Shown here: piece after piece, positions 40,348 through 49,540 of the stretch
Position numbering within the stretch: the stretch's first letter is position 1
How the letters are laid out: the number at the start of each line of letters is the position of its first letter
Source of the DNA: Aureispira sp. CCB-E
Lineage (GTDB): Bacteria > Bacteroidota > Bacteroidia > Chitinophagales > Saprospiraceae
Reading direction: 5' to 3'
DNA length: 64,000 nucleotides
NCBI RefSeq assembly: GCF_031326345.1
Contig: NZ_CP133671.1
Coordinates: 868,001-932,000 of the forward strand
The notes under the pieces: model-generated
The model's database searches: none
What the model saw: only the letters and a program-made list of their open reading frames with translations
Told to the model about the DNA's origin: nothing
Position numbers and translations under genes: made by a program

Positions 40348-40377
40348 TTTGTTTTAGATATAAAAATGCTACCTTTG
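40348..40377 (+). promoter_or_regulatory. Promoter of purM
   Basis: TTTG (40348-40351), an 18-nt spacer and TACCTTTG followed by C (40370-40377) are an excellent match to the Bacteroidota consensus, 84 bp upstream of the purM start. Confidence 0.78.
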
Positions 40378-40461
40378 CACTTTAATTCAGAGGGAGAGAA
40401 AAAAGAGTTAGGCAGAGCCTATAAATTTAAACCATTTCATTTCTTTTCACAACATTAACAA

Positions 40462-41541
40462 ATGTCCAATCAAAAGAAAAGTGGCCTAGATATCGACCTT
40501 GGAAATCTTTGTTCCAAAGATGCATTCGGCTGGGCTAAAAAGACCTTCTCCAATAGAACCAATAAGGCAGGTGCTGCCGCACTAAAAGTTGACGGCGTTT
40601 TCTCTAATATGCTTCAATTTGGCAATCAACGCATCGGAATTGCTTCCGATGGTATTGGTACCAAGATAGAGCTGGCAGAACGTACGGGTATTTACGATAC
40701 CTTAGGCTTTGATTTAGTAGCAATGGTAGCAGACGATCTAGCAACGGCAGGTTTTGAACCTACGAATATTTCCAACATCATAGATGTCGATCAGTTAGAC
40801 CGAGCAACCATTAATAGCTTGATGAAGGGACTAACAGAAGCTTGTGACTTTTGTGGCATGAGTATTTCTGGTGGTGAAATTGCTGAATTGGGAAATCGCA
40901 TTGGTGGATATGGTGACGGAATGCATTTCAATTGGTGCTCTACGGCAATCGGTATTTTACCAGAAGAATTAGAAAAACCCTTTGATGGTACTGCTGTTCA
41001 AGCAGGGGATAAAGTGATTGCTTTAAAAGGGCGAGGATTTCGCAGCAATGGTTTTTCATTGATTCGCAGAATTATGCAAGCTAGCTTTGGAGATGCTTGG
41101 CACAATGAAATATACGAAGGCGAGACTACTTGGGGCGAAGCTTTATTGACACCTTCTTTGATTTTTACCCCTGTTATTACCAAAATGATTAAGGCAGGCG
41201 TAGCATTGTCTGGTGTCGCACATATTACTGGTGGAGGTATTATTGATAACTTTCAGCGTGTACTAAAAGCGAATGGAGTAGGGGCAGACTTGGACAACTT
41301 GTTTGAGCCTTTGCCTGTTATGAAACGCTTGATGGACTTAGGAAATGTGGCGGCTGAGGATGCTTATTTATACTGGAATATGGGCAACGGAATGTTGGTT
41401 GTAGCCGAAGAAAGTCAAGTAGATAAAATCCTAGAGATAACGAAAGAACAAGGTTATCAAGCACAGATAGCTGGAACAATTACAGCAGAGCGTAGGATTA
41501 CGCTGAAAACAGCAAGCGCTGAACTAGAAGGAACGTACTAA
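40462..41541 (+). CDS. purM: Phosphoribosylformylglycinamidine cyclo-ligase (AIR synthase)
   Basis: This 359-residue AIR synthase-fold protein has SDGIGTKIELA near residue 60, DLVAMVADDLATAGFEPT near 88, ISGGEIAELG near 133, DKVIALKGRGFRSNGFSLIRR near 178, VAHITGGGIIDNFQRVL near 252, and a C-terminal NMGNGMLVV near 306. It makes AIR from FGAM using ATP. It is closely related in fold to PurL. It opens the plus-strand purine cluster with its own promoter and terminator, divergent from guaBA. Confidence 0.9.
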   Translation: MSNQKKSGLDIDLGNLCSKDAFGWAKKTFSNRTNKAGAAALKVDGVFSNMLQFGNQRIGIASDGIGTKIELAERTGIYDTLGFDLVAMVADDLATAGFEPTNISNIIDVDQLDRATINSLMKGLTEACDFCGMSISGGEIAELGNRIGGYGDGMHFNWCSTAIGILPEELEKPFDGTAVQAGDKVIALKGRGFRSNGFSLIRRIMQASFGDAWHNEIYEGETTWGEALLTPSLIFTPVITKMIKAGVALSGVAHITGGGIIDNFQRVLKANGVGADLDNLFEPLPVMKRLMDLGNVAAEDAYLYWNMGNGMLVVAEESQVDKILEITKEQGYQAQIAGTITAERRITLKTASAELEGTY

Positions 41542-41551
41542 AATAATGAAG

Positions 41552-41582
41552 AAGACTGTCTGCGAAAGACAGTCTTTTTTCT
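41552..41582 (+). terminator. Terminator of purM
   Basis: AAGACTGTCT (41552-41561) pairs with AGACAGTCTT (41567-41576), with a 5-nt loop followed by TTTTCTTT. purM is therefore a separate transcription unit. Confidence 0.93.
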
Positions 41583-42222
41583 TTAACGATATCATGATTT
41601 ATTGAAAAATAATTAAGTTGTTGAATCCATGCTTTGTGACGAAATCGCTTTAAACGAACAATTAGTAGGTATTATAAAGAAATAGGTTGCTAGTTTTGTT
41701 GATTGTTAACAAAATTTGCTTCTCCAGTATTTAAAAAGCTAATTGTTAATTTAATAGCCAATGATTTCTGCTGTTTTGCTTTGTTAACTCTGAGGTTTCT
41801 AGCAACAGTAAAAAACACCAAGCACTATTTTGATCTACTTGAATAGATAAAAGGAACCTTTTTTTATCCCAAATAAGGAACCCTATCTTTTGTTTAAAAT
41901 AGTATATTTGCAATTTAAAATCTACTCAAAATCCCAAAGAAGAAACAGACTAGAAGTAGTGTGTATTTTAGTAGAACATTTTTTAATAGAAGCTATTTGA
42001 AGCAATGTTGGAGGATGGTTTCTGAAAACAATACTTAATGAATTTGATCTCTCTTTAAAGTGTTTTTTAGGAGGATAAATGTGATTTTGTAGCTGTTTGC
42101 TCTTAACGAAATTATTGTATTATAATACAATTTGTAGTGGTAAGCGTGAATTTAAACGTCTTACAAAGAGTAACCAAATCATTATCATCAATCACATTAA
42201 GTAAGACAATAAAAAAAATTTC
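41583..42222. other. Long spacer between purM and the KAS III-like gene
   Basis: There are 640 bases with no gene. It holds a GTATATTTGC -7-like box at 41902-41911 without a good -33 partner, an 8-bp inverted repeat GTTGCTAG/CTAGCAAC (41686-41693, 41799-41806), and an 18-bp perfect palindrome at 42114-42131. Confidence 0.5.
42114..42131. promoter_or_regulatory. 18-bp perfect palindrome upstream of the KAS III-like gene
   Basis: ATTGTATTATAATACAAT is its own reverse complement and lies 91 bp before the start codon. It is a candidate operator or transcription-factor site. In AT-rich DNA about one such palindrome is expected per window by chance, so it is only suggestive. Confidence 0.4.
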
Positions 42223-43305
42223 ATGAAAAGATATAGTTCAAGAATTATAGGGAGTGGATCGGTATTACCAAAAATAAAAAAAGCAAATAATGCTTTTTGG
42301 AACAATACGTTTTTTAATAAAGACCACGAACGAATGACTAAAACAAACGAGGCAATTACCGCTAAGTTTGAAGAAGTGGCAGGTATTGTAGAGCGTCGAG
42401 TAGCAGAGAAAGGAGTGAAGGCATCTGATTTGGGAACTCAGGCGGCTAAATTGGCTATAGAATCTTCAGGAATAGATCCTGAAACGCTAGAATATATTAT
42501 TGTGGCACATAACTTTGGTGATGTAAATTATGGAACGATTCAATCCGATTTATTACCAAACTTAGCCGCTAAAGTAAAACAAAAATTAGGGATCAAAAAT
42601 CCGAATTGTGTGGCATATGATATTTTGTTTGGATGCCCTAGTTGGGTGCAAGCATTTATTCAAGCCAATTACTATATCAAATCAGGTGATGTAAAACGCG
42701 TTATGGTTGTTGGAGCGGATACCGTTTCTAGAATGACCGACCCGCACGATATTGATGGGATGTTGTTTGCTGATGGAGGGGGTGCCGCTATATTAGAGGC
42801 TGTTGAATATGAAGAAGACGAAGAACCAACAGGAATTTTGTCTCATGTGACAGTTTCTGATTGTGTGGGAGAGGCGGATTATTTGAAAATGGGAGACTCT
42901 CTACGTCCAGAAACAGAAGGACAATACATTCGTATGTACGGAAAAGGTGTTTTCCGTTATGCCGTTACCAAAGTGCCTGCTGCTATGAATGAATGCTTGG
43001 CAAAAGCTGGATTGAAGTTGGAAGATGTAGACAAATTTGTCATGCATCAAGCGAATATGAAAATGAATAAGATTATTTTGAAGCGTTTGTATGAGCTAAA
43101 TGGCTATTCGGATTATCCTGAAGAAATGATGCCATTGGTGGTGCACAAGTTGGGCAATAGCTCTGCTGCTACGGTGCCAACTGTCTTAGACCTTATTATG
43201 AAAGGTGTTATGGATGGTCAGACAATCAACAAAGGTGATATTGTTGTTTTTGCATCTGTAGGAGCAGGAATGCACGCCAATTGTGTGGTTTATAAACATT
43301 CGTAA
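42223..43305 (+). CDS. 3-oxoacyl-ACP synthase III family protein (KAS III-like)
   Basis: This 360-residue thiolase-fold protein has the full Cys-His-Asn triad: Cys138 in FGCPSW, His275 in MHQANMKM and Asn312 in LGNSSAAT. FADGGGAAILE near residue 184 and the final VVFASVGAGMHAN match the family. It resembles FabH, which starts fatty-acid synthesis by condensing an acyl-CoA with malonyl-ACP, but Bacteroidota have several KAS III paralogues used for other acyl products. It sits alone within the purine cluster with long spacers on both sides, and no fatty-acid gene is near. I therefore leave the symbol open. Confidence 0.88.
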   Translation: MKRYSSRIIGSGSVLPKIKKANNAFWNNTFFNKDHERMTKTNEAITAKFEEVAGIVERRVAEKGVKASDLGTQAAKLAIESSGIDPETLEYIIVAHNFGDVNYGTIQSDLLPNLAAKVKQKLGIKNPNCVAYDILFGCPSWVQAFIQANYYIKSGDVKRVMVVGADTVSRMTDPHDIDGMLFADGGGAAILEAVEYEEDEEPTGILSHVTVSDCVGEADYLKMGDSLRPETEGQYIRMYGKGVFRYAVTKVPAAMNECLAKAGLKLEDVDKFVMHQANMKMNKIILKRLYELNGYSDYPEEMMPLVVHKLGNSSAATVPTVLDLIMKGVMDGQTINKGDIVVFASVGAGMHANCVVYKHS

Positions 43306-43507
43306 TGCTTTGAAGTAGTTGTAGCGATAGGTTACATCATGTTTGCAATACATAGATTGTTGGATAGATAGGATAGTTCCTCATTGATAATTGTCAAAGA
43401 ATAAGAAAATTATATAGATAATCATAATCACTTAATAAATTGCTTTGTTGAAATATAAATGTTCTAAATGCATGTTTATGAGCACCAAAGTAATTGTTAG
43501 ACTTAAT

Positions 43508-43568
43508 CATTACTTCGTCAAACTGATGCAAAGATGTTTTTAGTTTTTTAGCTAAAATCCACGAAGTA
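43508..43568 (+). repeat. Hairpin-forming repeat upstream of purL
   Basis: CATTACTTCGT (43508-43518) and AAAATCCACGAAGTA (43554-43568) flank a 35-nt loop and pair through ACTTCGT/ACGAAGT. Both end sequences recur identically at 51210-51220 and 51224-51238 upstream of purB with only a 3-nt middle. The element ends 25 bp before the purL start. Confidence 0.7.
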
Positions 43569-43593
43569 TTAACTTAATAACAGAACATAAATA

Positions 43594-46500
43594 ATGACTG
43601 CTTCTATTCAAGTTTTATTGAAACCACACATCGTTGATGTAAAAGGCAAAAAGGTTGAAGAGAAATGCCTAAAACAATTAGGGATTACAACAGGAAAGGT
43701 AAAAAGCGCGAAGCTTTTTTCAATCAACTACAATGCAAGTTCAGCCGAACTACACGACTATGCCACTCGTTGTATTAAAGATGTTGTAACAGATGAAATT
43801 TTGGTTAATGAGTTGTATGCACCGACAGATTATCAATCTTGTATTGCGATTGCTCAATTGCCAGGGGTAACTGATGATGAAGGGATGTCTGCTCAAATGG
43901 CATGGGTAGATTTCTTTAATATAGAAGCGGATGTAAATACACAGCAAATTTTTACGCAAGTAGTGTATTACTTTGAGGAAAAGCTTTTGGAAGGAGAGTT
44001 GAAATTGATTGCCAAACGCTTGTTGGGAAATCCTTTGATCAATCACTTTACCTATGCTTATCAAGACGAAACGGGAACATTGAGTTTCAAACCTTATGTG
44101 CCTGAAGTGAAAATGACAACGGATGCTACGACAGAGATTGTTAACTTGAATCTAAGTGATGAGGATTTGGTACAATTGTCGAAAGAAAAGGTGTTGGCTC
44201 TGAATTTAGCCGAGATGAAAGCCATTGTTGGTTATTATAATAATGACAAGACAAAAGAAGCACGTCAAGCAGTAGGTTTGCCAATAGACCCTACCGATTG
44301 TGAGTTGGAAATACTGGGGCAGACTTGGTCAGAACACTGCAAACACAAGGAGTTTAATGCTGCCATTCATTATAAAAATACAGAAACAGGAGAAGAGAAA
44401 ACCATCAATTCTCTATTTAAAACGTATATCAAAGGAACAACATCTACGGTTCAAGAAAGTCTAGAAGCAAACAACAATAAGTGGTTGGTGAAGGTGTTTT
44501 CTGACAATGCTGGAGTGGTTAAAGCAACCAAAGATCAGCTGTTTGTTTGGAAAGTAGAAACGCACAATTCTCCATCTGCCTTAGATCCTTACGGAGGGGC
44601 TATTACTGGTATATTGGGTAATAATCGTGACCCCTTAGGTACAGGAGTAGGTGGTGCAAAGTTATTGTTTAATACCAATGTACTTTGTTTTGGTAATCCA
44701 GATTATGACAAACCTTTGTTGACGGGGCAATTACACCCTCGCCAAATTATGGAAGGAGTGGTGTCTGGAATTGAAGATGGCGGGAACAAATCTGGTGTTC
44801 CAACCGTAAATGGCTCGGTTGTTTTTGACGATCGTTATAGTGGTAAACCTTTGGTTTATTGTGGAACAGGTGCTTTAATGCCTTACGACTACAAAGGAAA
44901 ACCATCTTGGGAGAAACCAATTGATGCTGGAGATAGAATTATTGTTGCAGGTGGACGTGTGGGGAAAGATGGTATTCATGGTGCAACGTTTTCTTCTATA
45001 GAAATTGATGAGCATTCTCCATCTTCCGCAGTTCAAATTGGAAGTCCAATTACACAGAAAAAAGTAGCAGACTTTTTAGTAAAAGCTTGTTTGGAAGGAT
45101 TGGTGAAGTGTAGTACCGACAATGGTGCTGGTGGTTTGTCTTCTTCTATTGGTGAATTAGCGACTATTTCTGGAGGAGCTATTGTACACCTAGAAAAAGT
45201 GCCTTTAAAATATGCAGGATTAAAACCTTGGGAGATTTTTGTTTCGGAATCTCAAGAGCGAATGTCATTGGTTATTGAGGAGGATAAAGTAGCGCCTTTG
45301 TTTGAAATGGCCAAAGCAATGGAGGTGGAATTGACCGACATTGGAGTGTTTACAGACAATGGTTATTTGGATATTCGCTACAATGATAATAAAGTAGCTT
45401 ATTTGGATATGGAATTCCTACATGAAGGTGATCCTCAAAAAGTGATGTATGCACAATGGGATAAGCCTTCTTTAAAAGAACCAACTTTGCCAACGATAGA
45501 GAATTATAATGAGGTATTGGTTCAATTAATGGGAAGTCTAAATATATGCTCTAGAGAGTCTATTATTCGTCAGTACGATCATGAGGTAAAAGGTAAAACA
45601 ATTATCAAACCGTTGATGGGACCCAAAGGAAAAGCACCACAAGATGCTGCAATTATGCGTTTTGGGTTCAATAGCTTTGAAGGGGTGGCTGTTTCTAACG
45701 GAATTTTGCCTAGATACGGCGATATTGATGCTTATGAAATGTCGGCAGGGGCTTTTGATGAAGCCGTGCGTCAAATTATTTCAGCAGGAGGAAGTTTGCC
45801 AAATACAAAGTCGGATGATGGTATTTTTTGGTCGGTAAACGACAATTTCTGTGTACCTGATTCAGAGTATCACGAAGTCAGTAATCCAGATGGAAAATTG
45901 AAATTGGCTAAATTGGTTCAGATGTGTGAAGCATTGAATGATATGGCAACTTATTTCGATATTCCTCTAACATCGGGCAAAGATAGTATGAAAAATGACT
46001 TCAAAGCAGATGGTGTTAAAATATCGGTACCGCCAACAATCTTGTACTCAATGACAGCGAAGGTAGACGATGTTAGAAAAACAGTTACGTCGAACTTCAA
46101 AGCAGCAGGAGATTTAGTTTATCAATTGGGAACAACTTATGATGAATTAGGTGCTTCAGAGTTTTATAGCTTGTACAACGAGCTAGGGGCAAATGTACCT
46201 AAAGTACGCAAAGAAGCGGCTAAAGAACTGTACTTAAATGTTATGAAAGCGAATGCGGCTAACCTAATTGAATCGAGTCATGATTTATCCGATGGTGGAC
46301 TAGCAGTTGCTTTGGTAGAGTCGGCTTTTGGAGGCGAGTTTGGATTGGAAGCTAATTTGGATGCTTTAGGTGATTGGACAGATTTGGTAAAACTATTTTC
46401 TGAATCACATTCTCGTTTTGTAGTGTCTATTCGTCCAGAGAATAAAGCGGCATTTGAGGCTATTTTTGGCGACAAGGCTTACTACTTAGGAAAAGTAACC

Positions 46501-46599
46501 GCTGAAAAGACAATTAACATTACTTCTAATAATAATAACTTGATTGATTTACCAACAGAAACCCTACTAGATGCTTGGGCAGGAGGTTTGGTATTGTAA
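43594..46599 (+). CDS. purL: Phosphoribosylformylglycinamidine synthase, PurS+PurL part without glutaminase domain
   Basis: This 1001-residue protein matches the large PurL through its first three domains. The N-terminal PurS-like domain (about 1-170) is fused. The linker domain has GQTWSEHCKHKEF near 242. Two AIR-synthase-type halves follow, with HNSPSALDPYGGAITGILGNNRD near 327, STDNGAGGLSSSIGEL near 508, TSGKDSMKND near 795 and ESSHDLSDGGLAVALVES near 893. It ends in DAWAGGLVL, just where the glutaminase domain begins in the roughly 1300-residue fused enzyme. That domain is encoded by the next gene, 16 bp downstream. Together they turn FGAR, ATP and glutamine-derived ammonia into FGAM. Confidence 0.93.
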   Translation: MTASIQVLLKPHIVDVKGKKVEEKCLKQLGITTGKVKSAKLFSINYNASSAELHDYATRCIKDVVTDEILVNELYAPTDYQSCIAIAQLPGVTDDEGMSAQMAWVDFFNIEADVNTQQIFTQVVYYFEEKLLEGELKLIAKRLLGNPLINHFTYAYQDETGTLSFKPYVPEVKMTTDATTEIVNLNLSDEDLVQLSKEKVLALNLAEMKAIVGYYNNDKTKEARQAVGLPIDPTDCELEILGQTWSEHCKHKEFNAAIHYKNTETGEEKTINSLFKTYIKGTTSTVQESLEANNNKWLVKVFSDNAGVVKATKDQLFVWKVETHNSPSALDPYGGAITGILGNNRDPLGTGVGGAKLLFNTNVLCFGNPDYDKPLLTGQLHPRQIMEGVVSGIEDGGNKSGVPTVNGSVVFDDRYSGKPLVYCGTGALMPYDYKGKPSWEKPIDAGDRIIVAGGRVGKDGIHGATFSSIEIDEHSPSSAVQIGSPITQKKVADFLVKACLEGLVKCSTDNGAGGLSSSIGELATISGGAIVHLEKVPLKYAGLKPWEIFVSESQERMSLVIEEDKVAPLFEMAKAMEVELTDIGVFTDNGYLDIRYNDNKVAYLDMEFLHEGDPQKVMYAQWDKPSLKEPTLPTIENYNEVLVQLMGSLNICSRESIIRQYDHEVKGKTIIKPLMGPKGKAPQDAAIMRFGFNSFEGVAVSNGILPRYGDIDAYEMSAGAFDEAVRQIISAGGSLPNTKSDDGIFWSVNDNFCVPDSEYHEVSNPDGKLKLAKLVQMCEALNDMATYFDIPLTSGKDSMKNDFKADGVKISVPPTILYSMTAKVDDVRKTVTSNFKAAGDLVYQLGTTYDELGASEFYSLYNELGANVPKVRKEAAKELYLNVMKANAANLIESSHDLSDGGLAVALVESAFGGEFGLEANLDALGDWTDLVKLFSESHSRFVVSIRPENKAAFEAIFGDKAYYLGKVTAEKTINITSNNNNLIDLPTETLLDAWAGGLVL

Positions 46600-46615
46600 T
46601 AAATAGAAAAATAAC

Positions 46616-47452
46616 ATGACAACAGTAAAATCTTTAGTGATAACAGGCTTCGGAATCAATTGTGAAGAAGAAATGGCAGCTGCTTATCAATTGGCTGGAG
46701 CGATACCAGAAATTGTCCATTTAAATGAGATTCTATTGGGACAAGTTTCTATTCATGATTATGATATTTTAAACTTTCCTGGTGGCTTTTCTTTTGGCGA
46801 TGATTTGGCATCTGGAAAAGTAGTTTCTAATAAAATTAAGTTTAAAAAATTACCTTCTGGAAACGTTTTATTGGATGAAATTAAACAGTTTTTGGAAGAT
46901 GGTAAGTATATTTTAGGCGTGTGTAATGGTTTTCAAATGTTGGTGAGAATGGGGCTATTGCCGAATACGAACCATGACTTTGAGCCAGAAGCTACATTGA
47001 GCAATAACAACTCAGGAAAGTTTGAAGATCGTTGGGTTTATTGTAAGGTTAATAGTACGACCAAAACGCCTTTCTTGAAAGGAATAACTAAGATTGCTTT
47101 GCCTGCTCGTCATGGGGAGGGTAAGTTAATTTTTATGGATGATGCCATGCGTGCAAAAGTGCAGGCAGAAAGCCTAAATTGTTTGACTTATTGTACCGAA
47201 GATGGTACGGAAACAGCAGATTATCCAGCGAATCCCAATGGTGCTGATTTGAATTGTGCTGGTTTAACCAACCCAACAGGACAGGTGTTTGGATTGATGC
47301 CACATCCAGAGGCTTATTTGAGTTTGTACAATCATCCAAATTGGGGACAAATTAAACGAAATAATCCAAATCATAACGAAGCGGGAGAAGGATTAACTAT
47401 CTTTACAAATATTGTAGAGCATATCAAAACGAAGAAGCTGGCAACAGTTTAA
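46616..47452 (+). CDS. purQ: Phosphoribosylformylglycinamidine synthase, glutaminase subunit
   Basis: This 278-residue class I glutamine amidotransferase has Cys103 in LGVCNGFQ, and His230 and Glu232 in PHPEAYL. It starts with VKSLVITGFGINCEEEMA and has FPGGFSFGDDLASG near residue 60. At 278 residues it is longer than the usual free-standing PurQ (about 225) and closer to the C-terminal domain of the fused PurL. It supplies ammonia to PurL, from which it is separated by 16 bp, so the two are clearly co-transcribed. Confidence 0.92.
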   Translation: MTTVKSLVITGFGINCEEEMAAAYQLAGAIPEIVHLNEILLGQVSIHDYDILNFPGGFSFGDDLASGKVVSNKIKFKKLPSGNVLLDEIKQFLEDGKYILGVCNGFQMLVRMGLLPNTNHDFEPEATLSNNNSGKFEDRWVYCKVNSTTKTPFLKGITKIALPARHGEGKLIFMDDAMRAKVQAESLNCLTYCTEDGTETADYPANPNGADLNCAGLTNPTGQVFGLMPHPEAYLSLYNHPNWGQIKRNNPNHNEAGEGLTIFTNIVEHIKTKKLATV

Positions 47453-47569
47453 GACAAAACATTTAATTGAAGGCTAACCAATGAAAACAGGCATTCAAAA
47501 TACGTATATCGTTGATACAAAAATAAACCTAATACAATGTGTATATAGGGAATAAAACTAGGCGAGATA

Positions 47570-47610
47570 GAGCCTGTTTGGAGCATACTTCAAACAGGCT
47601 CTTTGTGTTT
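47570..47610 (+). terminator. Terminator of purLQ
   Basis: GAGCCTGTTTG (47570-47580) pairs perfectly with CAAACAGGCTC (47591-47601) and is followed by TTTGTGTTT. The T tract is imperfect. Confidence 0.75.
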
Positions 47611-47637
47611 GCGTGCGATAGAAATACAACCTAAAAA

Positions 47638-47672
47638 TCAACGACCACGAAGTAGCAGCATCGCTAACTACT
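47638..47672 (+). repeat. Dispersed repeat upstream of purH (CCACGnAGTA core)
   Basis: TCAACGACCACGAAGTAGCAG at 47638 onward, followed by CATCGCTAACTACT, resembles the elements at 49392-49438 and 59563-59592 and, inverted, at 52719-52752. The core CCACGAAGTA is at 47645-47654, 79 bp before purH. Confidence 0.6.
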
Positions 47673-47732
47673 ATTATTAATAACAACATAAGAACAATTT
47701 TTTATCAAAACCACATAAATCAATAACAAACA

Positions 47733-49352
47733 ATGGATCTTTTGATTCCGATTAAACGAGCTTTAATTAGCGTTTCAGACAAAACAGGAATAGTTGAATT
47801 AGCACAATCTTTGGCAGATGCAGGCTGTGAGATTATTTCGACAGGAGGAACACAACGAAAACTAGAGGAAGCAGGCATTACAACAACAGAAATTTCTACT
47901 GTGACAGGAAATCCTGAGGCTTTTGGTGGTCGTATGAAAACAATTTCTTTTAACATCGAGTCAGCTTTGTTGTTTGATCGTGAAAAAGATGCCGAAGAAG
48001 CGGCTGCACTTAATATTGAGCCTATTGATTTGGTGGTTTGTAACTTGTACCCATTTCAAGAAGTCCTCAAAAAAGGAGCTGACTTTGAGACACTAATTGA
48101 AAACATTGATATTGGTGGTCCAACCATGATTCGTGCTGCTGCAAAGAACTTTAAGTATGTGGCGACAGTAACACAACCTTCGGATTATACAGAGTTGATG
48201 GTACAATTAAAAAGCCACAAGGGGGCTTTGACTTATGATTTTCGCAAAAAATTGATGACCAAAGCATTTAATCATACGGCTGACTACGATGCATTGATTG
48301 CTACCACAATGGACAAAGAAATTGGCGTCAATTCTTTGCGATTGGGCTTTGAAGAAGGTATTGATTTGCGTTATGGTGAGAATAGTCATCAAGCTGCTCG
48401 TTTTTACAAAGAAAAAAATGCAGACAATTCTTTGTATGATTTGAATGTTTTGCATGGAAAAGCCTTGTCCTTTAATAATATTCTAGACATTAATGGAGCG
48501 ATTGAAGCCATCAAAGAATCTACTCGTCCTGCTTGTTCTGTAATTAAACACAGCAATCCTTGTGGACTTTGTGAAGGAGACGATCAAGCAGAATTGTTGC
48601 AATTGGCTTGGGCTGGGGATCCTATCTCTGCATTTGGTTCTATCATCGCATTTAATAAAAAGGTGACCTTTGAAACAGTGCAGTTTTTTGAATTGAACAA
48701 TGAGGACAAGAGCAAACGCAAATTTGTAGAGGTTGTTATTGCACCTGCATTTACACCAGAAGCGTTGGTTTATTTACAACAACACAAAAACCTTCGTATC
48801 ATAGAGTTTGATGCTGCTAGCCTAACTGGTCACATGGACTTGCGTTATATGAATGGTAGTTTGTTGGCACAAGATACCGACAATGAGTTGCACAACAAGT
48901 TGGATGTAGTTACAGAAGCTCCTGTTGATATGGAGGTAGAACAACCATTGATTGAGTTTGGCTTGCGTGCCATCAAAACAATTAAGTCAAATTCTATTGC
49001 TATTGTTCGTTTTAAAAATGGTTATGCTCAGTTGTTAGGAATGGGAGCAGGACAACCCAACCGATTGATTGCAACTAAGCTATCTATTGAGAAAAGCCGT
49101 GAAAACCTACGCAATGAATACACTGGAGCAGCCGAAGATTTTGAAGCTTATGTAGCTGAAGAATTGGCAAATGCATGGCTAATTTCAGATGCCTTTTTCC
49201 CATTTGCAGATAATGTGGAGATAGCTGCCGCAGCAGGTATCCGAAAAATTGTTCAACCAGGAGGTTCTATTCGAGACAAGTCGGTTATTGCAACTTGCAA
49301 TGATTTGGGAGTATCAATGGTCTTTACAGGCATTAGACACTTCAAACATTAG
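47733..49352 (+). CDS. purH: Bifunctional AICAR formyltransferase / IMP cyclohydrolase
   Basis: This 539-residue protein has an N-terminal MGS-like IMP cyclohydrolase domain (RALISVSDKTGIVELAQSL, CEIISTGGTQRKLEEAGI, GGRMKTI, NIDIGGPTMIRAAAKN) and a C-terminal AICAR transformylase (LRYGENSHQAARFY near 210, KHSNPCGLCEGDD near 270, DAFFPFADNVEIAAAAGI near 487, QPGGSIRD). It performs the last two steps to IMP using 10-formyltetrahydrofolate. It is slightly longer than the common 510-530 residues. It lies between spacers containing repeats and hairpins, so it may have its own promoter; I could not identify one. Confidence 0.95.
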   Translation: MDLLIPIKRALISVSDKTGIVELAQSLADAGCEIISTGGTQRKLEEAGITTTEISTVTGNPEAFGGRMKTISFNIESALLFDREKDAEEAAALNIEPIDLVVCNLYPFQEVLKKGADFETLIENIDIGGPTMIRAAAKNFKYVATVTQPSDYTELMVQLKSHKGALTYDFRKKLMTKAFNHTADYDALIATTMDKEIGVNSLRLGFEEGIDLRYGENSHQAARFYKEKNADNSLYDLNVLHGKALSFNNILDINGAIEAIKESTRPACSVIKHSNPCGLCEGDDQAELLQLAWAGDPISAFGSIIAFNKKVTFETVQFFELNNEDKSKRKFVEVVIAPAFTPEALVYLQQHKNLRIIEFDAASLTGHMDLRYMNGSLLAQDTDNELHNKLDVVTEAPVDMEVEQPLIEFGLRAIKTIKSNSIAIVRFKNGYAQLLGMGAGQPNRLIATKLSIEKSRENLRNEYTGAAEDFEAYVAEELANAWLISDAFFPFADNVEIAAAAGIRKIVQPGGSIRDKSVIATCNDLGVSMVFTGIRHFKH

Positions 49353-49391
49353 TCAATTATCGTCTGTTAATAGACGGTTTTAATTAGGCAA

Positions 49392-49438
49392 TAGTTCGTT
49401 GAAACCACGCAGTAGCAGCGCAGCTAATCAACGAACTA
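49392..49438 (+). repeat. Palindromic dispersed repeat between purH and purC
   Basis: TAGTTCGTTGA (49392-49402) and its exact complement (49428-49438) bracket a CCACGCAGTA core (49405-49414). The core and flanks are shared with elements near 47638 and 59563. Confidence 0.7.
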
Positions 49439-49464
49439 CTAAATTAGGAATACTGCCATTTAAT

Positions 49465-49505
49465 AATAGTTCGCTCAGAGAATATATTGTTTTGAGCGGA
49501 CTATT
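49465..49505 (+). repeat. Second hairpin between purH and purC
   Basis: AATAGTTCGCTCA (49465-49477) and TGAGCGGACTATT (49493-49505) form a 13-bp stem with one G-T pair and a 15-nt loop. There is no T tract, so a terminator is unlikely on the plus strand. The arm sequence TAGTTCGCTCA is complementary to TGAGCGAACTA at 8055-8065. Confidence 0.65.
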
Positions 49506-49540
49506 GATTTAATTAAAAAAGCTAAATAACGAATAAGAAA

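Noticed and set aside
47453-47732. An extra small gene between purQ and purH
   Set aside because: No frame with a credible start, and the region is occupied by a terminator and a dispersed repeat.
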